Source: an uncultured Alphaproteobacteria bacterium
Lineage (GTDB): Bacteria > Pseudomonadota > Alphaproteobacteria > RF32 > CAG-239
NCBI GenBank assembly: GCA_934277435.1
Contig: CAKQUE010000002.1
Coordinates: forward strand, 1 to 64,000
DNA length: 64,000 nt
Reading direction: 5' to 3'
Shown here: positions 16,278 through 25,549 of the stretch, in pieces
Layout: every line of letters begins with the position of its first letter
Numbering within the stretch: position 1 is the first letter of the stretch
The notes under the pieces: generated by a model
Seen by the model: only the letters and a program-made list of their open reading frames with translations
What the model was told of the DNA's origin: nothing
Databases searched by the model: none
Position numbers and translations under genes: made by a program

Positions 16278-17915
16278 TGGCTTATCATTCCAATTTTGCA
16301 GGCACTTTTTTAATAAAGTGTCTGCTTCATATCGGGAAGCATAAGCTTTTATCTTATATTTAACTGCCGCGTCTTTAGCATTTGATTTTGTAAAAATTCT
16401 GCTATCCAGTGTCTTGCATATTTCTTCAGTTTCAGCCGTTTGCTCCATTTTTTCTATACGAGAATACATATAGACCAAAGAATCATAATAATGAAGTCTA
16501 TCCAATTGGCCGGTGTTTGCCGGCAATCCAGAGTATACTTTAGCGGCACAGAGCAAAGTTTCATCATCAATATTTTTATAGTCCAGCGTTGTTAACTCAG
16601 TGGAACCCTTAGCCAACACCGAGAATAAATTTCCTTTTCCTAAATCCAGCATCAATTGCAAGTACATTTTATTATTTTGGAAAGCTTGCGTATAGTTGCG
16701 ACTAAGACGCTCATAATCAAGCTCATACAGTCCCTCTTTTTTAGGCAGCATTTTGCGGATAGAGTTCCATAGCACTTTGGTTTGGATAACATTTTCAGAT
16801 TCCAACGCATAATCCAAAAAAGATTTGCCATTATTATCCAAATACAGCAGGACTTCAGGGGACAAAGTTTTCACTTCTTTTTCTTTCAAATCATCTGCCA
16901 ATTGCTTTTCGCGGATATCTTTAACTTTGTTTAAAATATCACGTCGTTTCTCTTTATATTCGTCACCGTATTCTTGACCTCCCTCCAAAATTGGCTGCAA
17001 TTTATCTTCCATTTCCGGATTTAATCTTGTTCCCTGACGAATCAATTCTTCAATATTATCCAACGAATAATTTGAGCGCACAGCTTCATTAAAAATAAAT
17101 TCAAACATTTCTCGCTCTTTTTCACCGCCTTCCGACTTTTTATCATCGTGCCAATACGCGCCGTTATGTTCAAATTCGCCTTTCTCTGTAATTTGTCTAA
17201 CAACTAAAGCTCGTACATTTTCTCCAACTTTGACATAAAGAGCCTCGTCTTCAGTCAGAAGTTCTGTTTGCATAAAATATTGAAAACCGTCACTGCTAAA
17301 CATATTATTTTTGCGGTATTCATCAGCTTGCGTACAACGAAACAGATTAGTCGATTTCATTTTGACTTTTCCAATTTTATCACTGATACTGTTATGATGA
17401 ACGATAAAAAGCTGTTTTTGAATATTATTCGCTTCTTGCTCGGAGTAACCTAAATCTATCAAATCTCTAGATAACTGAGCATCAATGGCTTCAACCATAT
17501 AAGTACCATAGCAATGAGTAAAAATAATCAAGTTACGCAAATTTTTAGCCGCTTTTTCAGCAGAAATTTTTTCCAAGTATCCTTCTTTGTTTTGCTTAGA
17601 AACAAGCGGAATAATGTATTCATCAAGCAAACCTAAAGCTCTCTCGGCCGAACCTTCGCGATGTTTGGTTTTTTCGGGATAATATAATGAACAGATATCC
17701 ACATTTTTGCGTTCTTTTTCGGATAACATATTTTCTACAACCTTGCACATGCCATTGGCACCTTGCGCAGAATGTACGGCACTACCAGGAAGAACTAAAA
17801 CAGTTTTACGTTTGGCAAACGGATATTTATTATTTACTTTCCGCCAATGATTCGGAGCATCTAAATCGCGTATCCCCATAAAAAAAGTAAAATTTTTTTC
17901 TTCTTGTTCCGACAT
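16236..17915 (-). CDS. Putative alpha/beta-hydrolase-like protein with cysteine nucleophile, paralogue 2
   Basis: 559 residues, paralogous to the gene at 17927. The N-terminal 260 residues hold LPGSA near 42-46, the elbow-like THCYG (Cys135) where a serine hydrolase would have GHSxG, HNSI at 174-177, and EHNGAYW with His250. The Cys-to-His spacing of 115 residues is the same in both copies, which fits a catalytic pair. The C-terminal half is helical and includes an ankyrin-like stretch (NNGKSFLDYALES). No signal peptide or membrane segment. It starts 11 bp after the upstream paralogue and is probably cotranscribed. No known family recognised; the enzymatic reading is inference. Confidence 0.65.
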   Translation of the reverse strand: MSEQEEKNFTFFMGIRDLDAPNHWRKVNNKYPFAKRKTVLVLPGSAVHSAQGANGMCKVVENMLSEKERKNVDICSLYYPEKTKHREGSAERALGLLDEYIIPLVSKQNKEGYLEKISAEKAAKNLRNLIIFTHCYGTYMVEAIDAQLSRDLIDLGYSEQEANNIQKQLFIVHHNSISDKIGKVKMKSTNLFRCTQADEYRKNNMFSSDGFQYFMQTELLTEDEALYVKVGENVRALVVRQITEKGEFEHNGAYWHDDKKSEGGEKEREMFEFIFNEAVRSNYSLDNIEELIRQGTRLNPEMEDKLQPILEGGQEYGDEYKEKRRDILNKVKDIREKQLADDLKEKEVKTLSPEVLLYLDNNGKSFLDYALESENVIQTKVLWNSIRKMLPKKEGLYELDYERLSRNYTQAFQNNKMYLQLMLDLGKGNLFSVLAKGSTELTTLDYKNIDDETLLCAAKVYSGLPANTGQLDRLHYYDSLVYMYSRIEKMEQTAETEEICKTLDSRIFTKSNAKDAAVKYKIKAYASRYEADTLLKKCLQNWNDKPLIKQNNTEFDKQP

Positions 17916-17926
17916 ATTAACCTCGC

Positions 17927-19699
17927 TTAACGCATATTAACATCTTTAATTATTGAACCGCAATTTTTCGGTAAATTTTCTAAAACATTTCGCAATCCCA
18001 TAACCTTTTTTTCTGTTGCAAATTCAAATGTTTTTTTAATCATATATTCAGGCATCATTTTTTGCATTCCGTTAGCCGGAGCGTAAACTCTATTATTTAA
18101 CAGTTTCAGCATTTCAGTGCGATTTTCGCTTTCTGGCAACTTTTCTACCCCTGCATAAACATTGGTAAACATCTTACAAAAACTATTTTGCCTATACAAA
18201 TCCCTAGGATTTTCTCTTTGTAAAATTTTTTTGACTGCTGTTTCCATAATCTGTTCGGAAGTAAATTCAAAGTCTAATTTTGCAAGCTTCTCCAAAGGCA
18301 AATGAGGCAAAATAGCATTTAACATAGCAACAGAATCCAAATCAATAGCTCGTTGCGCCCATTTTTTTGATTTTTCTAGGGCTTTATATTCATTTTCATT
18401 TTTAATATAAGGTATATATTCTTCATCTTGTAATTTAGGCAGTTGATTTAATTTAGGCAGTTGATTAAACATTGCGACAGCAATTTTTTCAGCTGATTTT
18501 ATATTTCCACCAGAAAGTGCTTTATCTAACAAAAATTCATTATTTTCATTATATACTAACAAAATTTCTTCTGCCAATTCTGAAACATGAAAATTATCAG
18601 CATCCAAATTTTGCACTGCTTTTTGGTATTCTGTATTCAAAAAACGGGCAAAGTTTTTAGCTTCTTTAACATAGCCCCTACCTTTGTTAAAGGCTTCCAT
18701 TGCCAATTCTTTATAATCCGGATGCTTAGCAACAATGTTTTCCAAAATTTGTTCGGCGTTTTCAATAAAATAAGTTGAAGTGGCTACTTCTTGAAAAATT
18801 GCATTGAACAGCTGTTCTTCTTTTTTTCCGGCTTGAGTTTTATAAATTTCACTTTTCCAATATCCGCCGTTATGATCACTGACACCCAATTTTGTTATCC
18901 TCTCAACCAATAACACTCGAGAATTATTAGTTAATCTTAAATATAAAGCATCGCCTTTGGCTGGTTCTTTAGATTTAACATAATTATAAAACGTTCCGAG
19001 TTTTGTTTCTTTAACACTGACATCTTCATCTGATGAGCTAAGACGAATAAAATTTGTAAAACGAGTATCTTTATCACCCAACTCCGTATCTATACTATTG
19101 TGTTGAACTGCAACGAGTTGTTTTTGAATAAACTTTCTTTCTTCAGATGAATAGCCTAAATCTTCCATCATATAATTCAGGTGTTTGTCAATTTCCTGCA
19201 AAATATAACCACCATAACAATGTGTTACAACAATCAAATTGCGCATATTATGGGCAGCTTCTTCTGTGGATACACGCTGCAAATCACCATTTTTATCTTT
19301 TGTTGCAACTAAAGGAATAATGTATTCATCCAGCAATTTCTGTGCGCGTATAACTGCCGGACCGAACGAAGCATTTGCACTACCATAATAAATTGAACAA
19401 ATTTGAAAATCATCAATTTTATCTTGAGGCAACATATTTTGAACAATTTTACACATTCCATTTGCTTCTTTAGCTCTATTTGCACCACTGCCAGGAAGAA
19501 TCAAAATTGTTTTTTTATCTGCAAAAGAAATATCTGTTTTTTCCTTCCAGTGATCAGGTTCGCTTTCATCACGGACACCTATTCCGAATTTTACATCATC
19601 GCTTTGAAATTCTGATAAAAATTCTGCCATAGCTTTTTCATCATCATACATATCATCATCTTCATACATATAATCATTTCCTTTTGCTGTAATATCCAT
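17927..19699 (-). CDS. Putative alpha/beta-hydrolase-like protein with cysteine nucleophile, paralogue 1
   Basis: 590 residues. It begins with an acidic leader (residues 10-35), then LPGSGA at 69-74, NGMCK at 80-84, THCYGG with Cys161, HNSI at 200-203 and DHNGGYW with His276. These blocks are shared with the downstream paralogue, whereas the helical C-terminal 300 residues have diverged. The arrangement strand-PGS, strand-THCYG and a late His resembles an alpha/beta hydrolase with Cys in place of Ser. GGAAGGA precedes the ATG. Large cytoplasmic proteins of this design could be effectors or toxins, but nothing in the sequence proves export. Confidence 0.65.
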   Translation of the reverse strand: MDITAKGNDYMYEDDDMYDDEKAMAEFLSEFQSDDVKFGIGVRDESEPDHWKEKTDISFADKKTILILPGSGANRAKEANGMCKIVQNMLPQDKIDDFQICSIYYGSANASFGPAVIRAQKLLDEYIIPLVATKDKNGDLQRVSTEEAAHNMRNLIVVTHCYGGYILQEIDKHLNYMMEDLGYSSEERKFIQKQLVAVQHNSIDTELGDKDTRFTNFIRLSSSDEDVSVKETKLGTFYNYVKSKEPAKGDALYLRLTNNSRVLLVERITKLGVSDHNGGYWKSEIYKTQAGKKEEQLFNAIFQEVATSTYFIENAEQILENIVAKHPDYKELAMEAFNKGRGYVKEAKNFARFLNTEYQKAVQNLDADNFHVSELAEEILLVYNENNEFLLDKALSGGNIKSAEKIAVAMFNQLPKLNQLPKLQDEEYIPYIKNENEYKALEKSKKWAQRAIDLDSVAMLNAILPHLPLEKLAKLDFEFTSEQIMETAVKKILQRENPRDLYRQNSFCKMFTNVYAGVEKLPESENRTEMLKLLNNRVYAPANGMQKMMPEYMIKKTFEFATEKKVMGLRNVLENLPKNCGSIIKDVNMR

Positions 19700-19756
19700 A
19701 AATCCTTCCGTAATTCATAACGTAAGGATAGCAGTTCTTTTTGATTTTGTCTAGTT

Positions 19757-20710
19757 TTATTTATTCAATTCACGCCACTTGCGCACATTTTCATTGTGTT
19801 CAGACAACGTAGTGGCAAAATTATGTCCACCATTACCAGAAGCCACAAAATAAAGGTACGAAGTTTCAGCCGGATGCGCCGCCGCATATATAGCATCTTT
19901 TCCTGGGTTGCAAATTGGAGTCGGCGGTAAACCAGCGTATTTATATGTATTATAAGGACTATCAATACTCAAATCTTTGCGTGTTAGCGGACGATTTAAG
20001 TCTTCATTTCCATTTGTTAAAGCATAAATTACTGTCGGGTCTGTCTGAAGCAGCATTCCCAGACGCAAACGGTTAACAAATACCGAGGCTACTTGAGCTC
20101 GCTCCATACCAATACCGGTTTCTTTTTCCACAATTGACGCCAAAATCAGCAATTCTTTTTTAGATTGCAGCGGCAAATTCTGATCACGTTCCTGCCATGC
20201 TTGCTCCAAAACATTCTGCATGGCTTTCTGCGCCTGCTTTATAATCTTTTCAGGACTGTCGCCAAGCATATAAGTATATGTTTCCGGCAATATTGAACCT
20301 TCTGCCGGCACAGCAAATTCATCCTTACTTAAAAAGTTCTCTTTATGTAAAATTTTTGCAATTTCAGTTGAGGTCAAACCTTCGGGAAAAGTTACCTTGC
20401 GTAAATAAACCTTGCCGGAAGACAATTTTTCTGCAGTTTGTTTGACGGAAAATTCGCCATTGAAAAGATATTCTCCAGCTTTAATTTGTGGATATATTCT
20501 GTTGATTTTACTAAATAAAATAAAAATATGTTTATTTTTTACCAGCCCTTTGTCTTGCAAAGACTGCGCAATTTTATTTAGTGAATCGCCTTTATTTACC
20601 AAAAACAAAATGTCTTCAGAAATTTTTAGCGGTTGATTAATAGCATAATCATACAAAAAAACTGTTGCCGCAACTCCAATCAACAGAATTAGCAACAACA
20701 GTTTTTTCAT
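19757..20710 (-). CDS. mltG: Endolytic murein transglycosylase
   Basis: 317 residues from ATG 20710, which has AAGGA seven bases upstream; an in-frame TTG at 20737 is less likely. It cleaves nascent glycan strands at the inner membrane and so limits peptidoglycan chain length. An N-terminal anchor (LLLLILLIGVAATVFLY) precedes a LysM-like segment and the YceG domain with ASIVEKETG, which holds the catalytic Glu, and QTDPTVIYAL. It lies 16 bp downstream of fabF, the usual order in many proteobacteria. Confidence 0.95.
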   Translation of the reverse strand: MKKLLLLILLIGVAATVFLYDYAINQPLKISEDILFLVNKGDSLNKIAQSLQDKGLVKNKHIFILFSKINRIYPQIKAGEYLFNGEFSVKQTAEKLSSGKVYLRKVTFPEGLTSTEIAKILHKENFLSKDEFAVPAEGSILPETYTYMLGDSPEKIIKQAQKAMQNVLEQAWQERDQNLPLQSKKELLILASIVEKETGIGMERAQVASVFVNRLRLGMLLQTDPTVIYALTNGNEDLNRPLTRKDLSIDSPYNTYKYAGLPPTPICNPGKDAIYAAAHPAETSYLYFVASGNGGHNFATTLSEHNENVRKWRELNK

Positions 20711-20726
20711 AGTCTTATCCTTAAAT

Positions 20727-22007
20727 TTAGTCTTCAAACTTTTTGAAAATCAAAGATGAGTTGGTTCCGCCAAAGCCAAATGAATTTGACATAGCGGCTT
20801 TAATAGCCTTTTTCTTAGGTTTCAAAGGTACCAAATCCATATCTTTAACTTCATCGGCAGGGTCTTCCAAATTTAATGTAGCCGGGCAAGTCTGTTCAAC
20901 AATAGCTTTAATTGTGTACACAGCTTCAACTGCTCCGGCAGCTCCCAACAAGTGACCAATAGAAGATTTTGTTGAAGACATTGAAGTGCAGCTCAGTTTA
21001 TCACCGAACAAACGTTGAACAGCTTGAGCTTCGCCCAAATCACCCAATGGAGTAGATGTACCATGTGCATTGATATAGTTAATATCTTCCAGTTCAACGC
21101 CATGTTCTTTGGCGTGACTTACAGCCATTTTCATTGCACGATAGGCACCGTCGCCATCTGGACAAGGCGCAGTCATATGGTGAGCATCGCCGCTCATACC
21201 ATAACCAACAACCTCGGCATAAATATGTGCACCGCGGGCTTTAGCGTGTTCTAGTTCTTCTAAAACAACAACACCGGCACCCTCGCCCATTACAAAGCCG
21301 CTGCGGCGTTTATCCCAAGGGCGAGAAGCTTTTTCCGGCTCGTCATTAAATTCGGCAGTTACGGCATGCATACGAGCAAATCCGGCCAAACCTAAAACGT
21401 TTACAGCCGATTCTGCACCGCCGGCAACCATAACGTCGGCATCACCCATAGCAATAATGCGAGTAGCATCGCCAATAGCGTGCGTACCGGTTGAACAAGC
21501 TGTTACACAAGCATGGTTAGGGCCACGCAGCTTATGATCAATCGAAACTGTACCTGAAATCAAGTTAATCAAGCAAGACGGAATAAAAAACGGAGAAATA
21601 CGTTTAATTCCCACTTCATTAAAGGACACCGAATTTTCATAAATGTTATTCAATCCGCCAATACCGGAACCAATCATCACGCCGGCGCGGCATTGTTCTT
21701 CATCGCTCAATTCGCTAGGCTCATAATTAGCATCTTTCAATGCGTCATTAGCGGCAGCAACACCGTATAAAATAAATTTATCGGCTTTTTTCTGGTCTTT
21801 TGGAGCCATTACCGTATCCGGATTAAATTCATGTTCGCCTTCGCCAAATGGCACTTGACCAGCTATATGTACCGGAATATCTTTCAAATCAATATTCTCA
21901 ATTTTACGGATAGCGGATTTGCCTGCCATCAAGCAATCCCAGTTATATTCTACGCCCCGGCCAAACGGCGAAACAACGCCTAAACCTGTAACGACAACTC
22001 TTCTCAT
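20727..22007 (-). CDS. fabF: 3-oxoacyl-ACP synthase II
   Basis: 426 residues. It condenses malonyl-ACP with acyl-ACP during fatty-acid elongation. The catalytic triad is Cys171 (TACSTG), His315 (NAHGTSTPLGD) and His352 (SIGHLLGAAG); the GFGGTN loop is near the C-terminus. Length and order are typical. It follows acpP and precedes mltG on the minus strand. A terminator-like hairpin in the acpP-fabF gap may lower read-through from the highly expressed acpP. Confidence 0.97.
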   Translation of the reverse strand: MRRVVVTGLGVVSPFGRGVEYNWDCLMAGKSAIRKIENIDLKDIPVHIAGQVPFGEGEHEFNPDTVMAPKDQKKADKFILYGVAAANDALKDANYEPSELSDEEQCRAGVMIGSGIGGLNNIYENSVSFNEVGIKRISPFFIPSCLINLISGTVSIDHKLRGPNHACVTACSTGTHAIGDATRIIAMGDADVMVAGGAESAVNVLGLAGFARMHAVTAEFNDEPEKASRPWDKRRSGFVMGEGAGVVVLEELEHAKARGAHIYAEVVGYGMSGDAHHMTAPCPDGDGAYRAMKMAVSHAKEHGVELEDINYINAHGTSTPLGDLGEAQAVQRLFGDKLSCTSMSSTKSSIGHLLGAAGAVEAVYTIKAIVEQTCPATLNLEDPADEVKDMDLVPLKPKKKAIKAAMSNSFGFGGTNSSLIFKKFED

Positions 22008-22033
22008 ATATTAAAACCTCATGTTAATCTTAT

Positions 22034-22072
22034 AAAAAAACTCGCTGTTCCGTTATAGACTAAAGCGAGTTT
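22034..22072 (-). terminator. Terminator or attenuator between acpP and fabF
   Basis: On the minus strand AAACTCGCT and AGCGAGTTT form a nine-pair stem followed by a T run. It lies downstream of acpP and about 25 bp before fabF, so it probably separates high acpP from lower fabF expression. Confidence 0.7.
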
Positions 22073-22093
22073 AATTAAACAAAGCCTTACGAC

Positions 22094-22327
22094 TTACGCA
22101 TTCTTAGAAAGATAGTCAATAGCATCTTTTACAGTCAGAATTTTTTCTGCAGCTTTGTCAGGGATTTCGCAACCGAATTCTTCTTCAAAAGCCATTACCA
22201 ATTCAACTGTATCCAAGCTATCTGCACCCAAGTCATCAATGAAACTAGCTGTTTCAACAACTTTAGATTCATCAACACCTAAATGTTTGGCAACAATCTT
22301 TTTAACGCGTTCTGCGGTATCAGTCAT
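22094..22327 (-). CDS. acpP: Acyl carrier protein
   Basis: 77 residues, acidic. Ser37 in [10 protein letters not shown] is the 4'-phosphopantetheine attachment site. It carries growing acyl chains for fatty-acid and lipid A synthesis, supplying fabF in the same operon and lpxA elsewhere in the window. Confidence 0.97.
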   Translation of the reverse strand: MTDTAERVKKIVAKHLGVDESKVVETASFIDDLGADSLDTVELVMAFEEEFGCEIPDKAAEKILTVKDAIDYLSKNA

Positions 22328-22574
22328 TTAATTTAACCTCAATAAAATTAAAACAATTTTTTCAGACGTCATCGCCTGTGCCTTTTTGTTAGCACAATTT
22401 TATACTATTTGACAAGCATTATTTTTATTTTTGCCTAAATAATTTGTTTATATTTTATAAAAAGTACGCAAAATCAACATATTAAAATAGATAGCAAATT
22501 GTATAAATCTGGTTGTTTTTTTAGATTATCACATTAAATATATTGTATTTAGACATAAAGCTTAGGAGATTGAA

Positions 22575-23498
22575 ATGAAAATTGGCATTATAGGAACCGG
22601 TTTGGTCGGTAGCACAACAGCATATTCATTAGCCACAAACGGGATAGCTAGAGAAATAGTTTTGATAGATGTTAACCGTAACCGAGCAGAAGCAGAGGCG
22701 CTGGATATCACCCACGCAACACCCTACTCTTTTCCCTGTCAGCTAAAATCCGGAACTTATGCCGATTTGGAAGGCGCTGACATTATTATCATAACCGCCG
22801 GAATTCACCAAACTCCTGGGGAAAGCAGACTAAATCTGTGGGAGCGTAATATTGCTATATTTAAGGATATTATAAAAGGAATTGTCAGTTATGCTGCCGA
22901 CGCCATAATTTTGATAGCATCTAACCCTGTTGATTTATTGACCGCCTACACCATATCCGAAGCCCGTCTGCCGGCTAGCCGAATTATTGGCTCCGGAACA
23001 ATCTTAGACACGGCTCGTTTGCGCACAATTTTGGGGCAGCATCTAAAATTGGCACCGCAATCCATTCACGCTTATGTACTTGGCGAGCATGGCGACAGCG
23101 AAGTTTTGATTTGGTCGGCTGCTTTGGCTGGCAACATGCCGCTGGAAGCTTATGCCGCCGACGTCGGAATATCACTTAACGCCGAAATTAAAAATCACAT
23201 AGACAGTGAAGTCCGCAATTCAGCCTACAAAATCATTGTCGGCAAAGGCGCTACTTATTATGGTATTGCTTCCGGACTTACCAGAATATGCAAGGCAATC
23301 GCTTATAATGAAAACGCCATCTTAACCGTTTCGGCTCATCAAGAAGAAGTTGAAGGCGCCAAAAATATCTGTCTTTCTTTGCCAACGGTTATCAATAGAA
23401 ACGGTATAAGCCGAGTGTTATATCCAGAACTTTCGGCTTCGGAACACGCTTTATTGCGCCAGAGCGCCAAAAAAATTCAAGATTATCTGCATAGCTAA
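22575..23498 (+). CDS. ldh: L-lactate dehydrogenase
   Basis: 307 residues. The NAD-binding Rossmann motif GIIGTGLVGS is at 4-13, with Asp32 after the second strand (selects NAD). The specificity loop AGIHQTPGESR carries Gln79, the residue that separates lactate from malate dehydrogenases (Arg in the latter). Catalytic residues are Asp145, Arg148 and His172 (GEHGDSE). It interconverts pyruvate and lactate, suggesting fermentative growth. AGGAG precedes the ATG. It is divergent from acpP across a 247-bp gap. Confidence 0.92.
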   Translation: MKIGIIGTGLVGSTTAYSLATNGIAREIVLIDVNRNRAEAEALDITHATPYSFPCQLKSGTYADLEGADIIIITAGIHQTPGESRLNLWERNIAIFKDIIKGIVSYAADAIILIASNPVDLLTAYTISEARLPASRIIGSGTILDTARLRTILGQHLKLAPQSIHAYVLGEHGDSEVLIWSAALAGNMPLEAYAADVGISLNAEIKNHIDSEVRNSAYKIIVGKGATYYGIASGLTRICKAIAYNENAILTVSAHQEEVEGAKNICLSLPTVINRNGISRVLYPELSASEHALLRQSAKKIQDYLHS

Positions 23499-23552
23499 AA
23501 AAATATTGCCAAAGCCTTATTTTTTCTTTATATATAAGGGCGAGGTATGAAT

Positions 23553-24593
23553 ATGGCAGAAATAATCACATTCGGTTGCCGCTTAAATGCGTATGAATCC
23601 GAAGTTCTAAAAGAAAAATTGAAAGATATTGATAATCTTATAGTTGTCAACACCTGCGCTGTTACCGGCGAGGCCGAAAGGCAATGCCGGCAGACAATTC
23701 GCAAGCTTCGCCGTGAGAATCCGCAAGCCAAAATCATTGTGACAGGCTGCTCAGCGCAAGTAAGTTCTGCCAAACTGGCTAATATGCCGGAAGTTGATAT
23801 GGTTTTGGGCAACAAAGAAAAAAAGGAAATAGAAAAATATGCGGCAGCTTTAACAACGCAAAAATCCAAAGAAATTGTAAGCGATATTGCCGATGACGTT
23901 TCTTGCGACGACTTTATGATTACCGGATTTGAAGGCCGTCACAAAGCTTTTTTACAAATTCAGCAAGGCTGTAATCACCGCTGCACATATTGTATTATTC
24001 CGTATGCGCGCGGGCGCAACCGTTCGGTGCCGCTACCGCTGATTATAAAGCAAATCAAAGAACTTTTGGCACAAGGTTTTAAAGAAATTTGCCTGACCGG
24101 TGTGGATATTTGTTCGTATGAACCATCTTTCAGCGGTGTGGTAAAAGATATTTTAGAGCAAATTCCAGAACTTCCGGTGTTGCAGTTTGGCTCGCTTGAC
24201 CCAGCAGCAATAGATGATAACTTTATCAATTTATTGTGCAAATACAGCAATATAGATTCGCATTTTCATTTTTCTATTCAATCCGGTGATAATCTGATTT
24301 TGAAACGCATGGGGCGCCGACACAGCCGCGAAACTGTGATAGATTTATGCAATAAAATCCGCGAGGTTAGACCAAACGCCACCTTTGGCGCTGATTTTAT
24401 CTGCGGTTTTCCGACCGAAACGGAAGAAGCGTTTGCCAACACCTGTAAATTAGTTGAAGAAGCAGGCTTGAGCAAGCTGCATGTTTTTCCATATTCGGAA
24501 CGAGAAGGTACACCAGCTGCGCGTATGCCGCAACTATCAATGGAAGAACGCCGCCGCCGAGCTGCTGTTTTGAGAGAGTTAAGCAAGGAATAA
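23553..24593 (+). CDS. mtaB: tRNA t6A37 methylthiotransferase, MtaB-type, without TRAM domain
   Basis: 346 residues from ATG 23553, which lies seven bases behind GAGG; the ATG at 23547 is too close to it. It adds a methylthio group to t6A at position 37 of certain tRNAs. The N-terminal cluster cysteines are Cys9, Cys35 and Cys66; the radical-SAM triad is Cys140, Cys144 and Cys147 (GCNHRCTYC). The family usually has about 420-430 residues with a C-terminal RNA-binding TRAM domain; this protein ends at RAAVLRELSKE where TRAM would begin. It is followed 4 bp later by ftsY. Confidence 0.9.
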   Translation: MAEIITFGCRLNAYESEVLKEKLKDIDNLIVVNTCAVTGEAERQCRQTIRKLRRENPQAKIIVTGCSAQVSSAKLANMPEVDMVLGNKEKKEIEKYAAALTTQKSKEIVSDIADDVSCDDFMITGFEGRHKAFLQIQQGCNHRCTYCIIPYARGRNRSVPLPLIIKQIKELLAQGFKEICLTGVDICSYEPSFSGVVKDILEQIPELPVLQFGSLDPAAIDDNFINLLCKYSNIDSHFHFSIQSGDNLILKRMGRRHSRETVIDLCNKIREVRPNATFGADFICGFPTETEEAFANTCKLVEEAGLSKLHVFPYSEREGTPAARMPQLSMEERRRRAAVLRELSKE

Positions 24594-24597
24594 GTAT

Positions 24598-25506
24598 ATG
24601 AGTTTTTGGCAAAAATTAGGTTTTGGATTAAAAAAATCGTCAGATAAAATCGGCGGAGGATTGAGTGATATATTCAATAAAAAGAAATTAGACTCCTCGA
24701 CATTAGAGGAGCTGGAAGATTTATTACTAACCTCCGATATGGGAGTAAAAGCGACAACCAAACTGCTTGATGATTTTGCAGAGCAAAAACAAAACAAAGA
24801 CATCTCCATTGAAGAAGTTAAAACCCTTTTAGCACAAAAAATTGAAGATATTTTAAGGCCTTGCGAACAAAATTTTTTGGTTACAGAACATAAACCCTAT
24901 GTTATTTTAATGGTAGGAGTAAACGGCGCTGGAAAAACCACCACAATCGGCAAATTAGCGGCAAAACTGCAAGCTCAAGGCAAAAAAATTTCGTTTATCG
25001 CCGGAGACACTTTTCGTGCGGCCGCGGTTGAACAGCTAAAAGTTTGGGCTAGTCGGTTAAATATTTCTATTTTTAGCGGACCTGACGGCTGCGACAGTGC
25101 CGGTTTGTGCTATGATGGTCTGCAGCAAGCTTTAAAAAACGGCGATGACGTGGTGTTTATAGATACCGCCGGCCGTTTACAAAACAAAAACGGACTAATG
25201 GACGAGCTCAAAAAAATTGTGCGCGTTATGCAAAAAGTTATCCCCGACGCACCGCATAAAGTTTTATTGACTATAGACGCCACAACCGGACAAAACGCAC
25301 TTTCACAAATTCAAATTTTCAAAGATATTTCCGGTGTAAACGGCTTGGTGGTCACCAAACTAGACGGTTCTTCAAAAGGCGGCGTGCTTGTTGCCGCGGC
25401 TGAAGAATTTGCGCTGCCGATATATTTTGTGGGCGTGGGAGAACAAATAGAAGATTTAGACACATTTAGCGCCCATGACTATGCCGCCGCCCTGCTTGGT
25501 TTATAA
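24598..25506 (+). CDS. ftsY: Signal recognition particle receptor
   Basis: 302 residues. A GTPase that docks SRP-ribosome complexes at the inner membrane. The helical N domain spans about 25-90, the P-loop GVNGAGKTT is at 107-115, then DTFRAAA, DTAGR and TKLDGSSKGG. The acidic N-terminal A domain is almost absent, as in many alphaproteobacteria. It is translationally linked to mtaB. Confidence 0.97.
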   Translation: MSFWQKLGFGLKKSSDKIGGGLSDIFNKKKLDSSTLEELEDLLLTSDMGVKATTKLLDDFAEQKQNKDISIEEVKTLLAQKIEDILRPCEQNFLVTEHKPYVILMVGVNGAGKTTTIGKLAAKLQAQGKKISFIAGDTFRAAAVEQLKVWASRLNISIFSGPDGCDSAGLCYDGLQQALKNGDDVVFIDTAGRLQNKNGLMDELKKIVRVMQKVIPDAPHKVLLTIDATTGQNALSQIQIFKDISGVNGLVVTKLDGSSKGGVLVAAAEEFALPIYFVGVGEQIEDLDTFSAHDYAAALLGL

Positions 25507-25549
25507 AAAGTTTCACTTAATTATTTTGTTTTATTAAAATTTTTATGTT

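Noticed and set aside
22575..23498. Malate dehydrogenase instead of lactate dehydrogenase
   Set aside because: The specificity loop carries Gln (AGIHQTPGE), the lactate-type residue, where malate enzymes have Arg.
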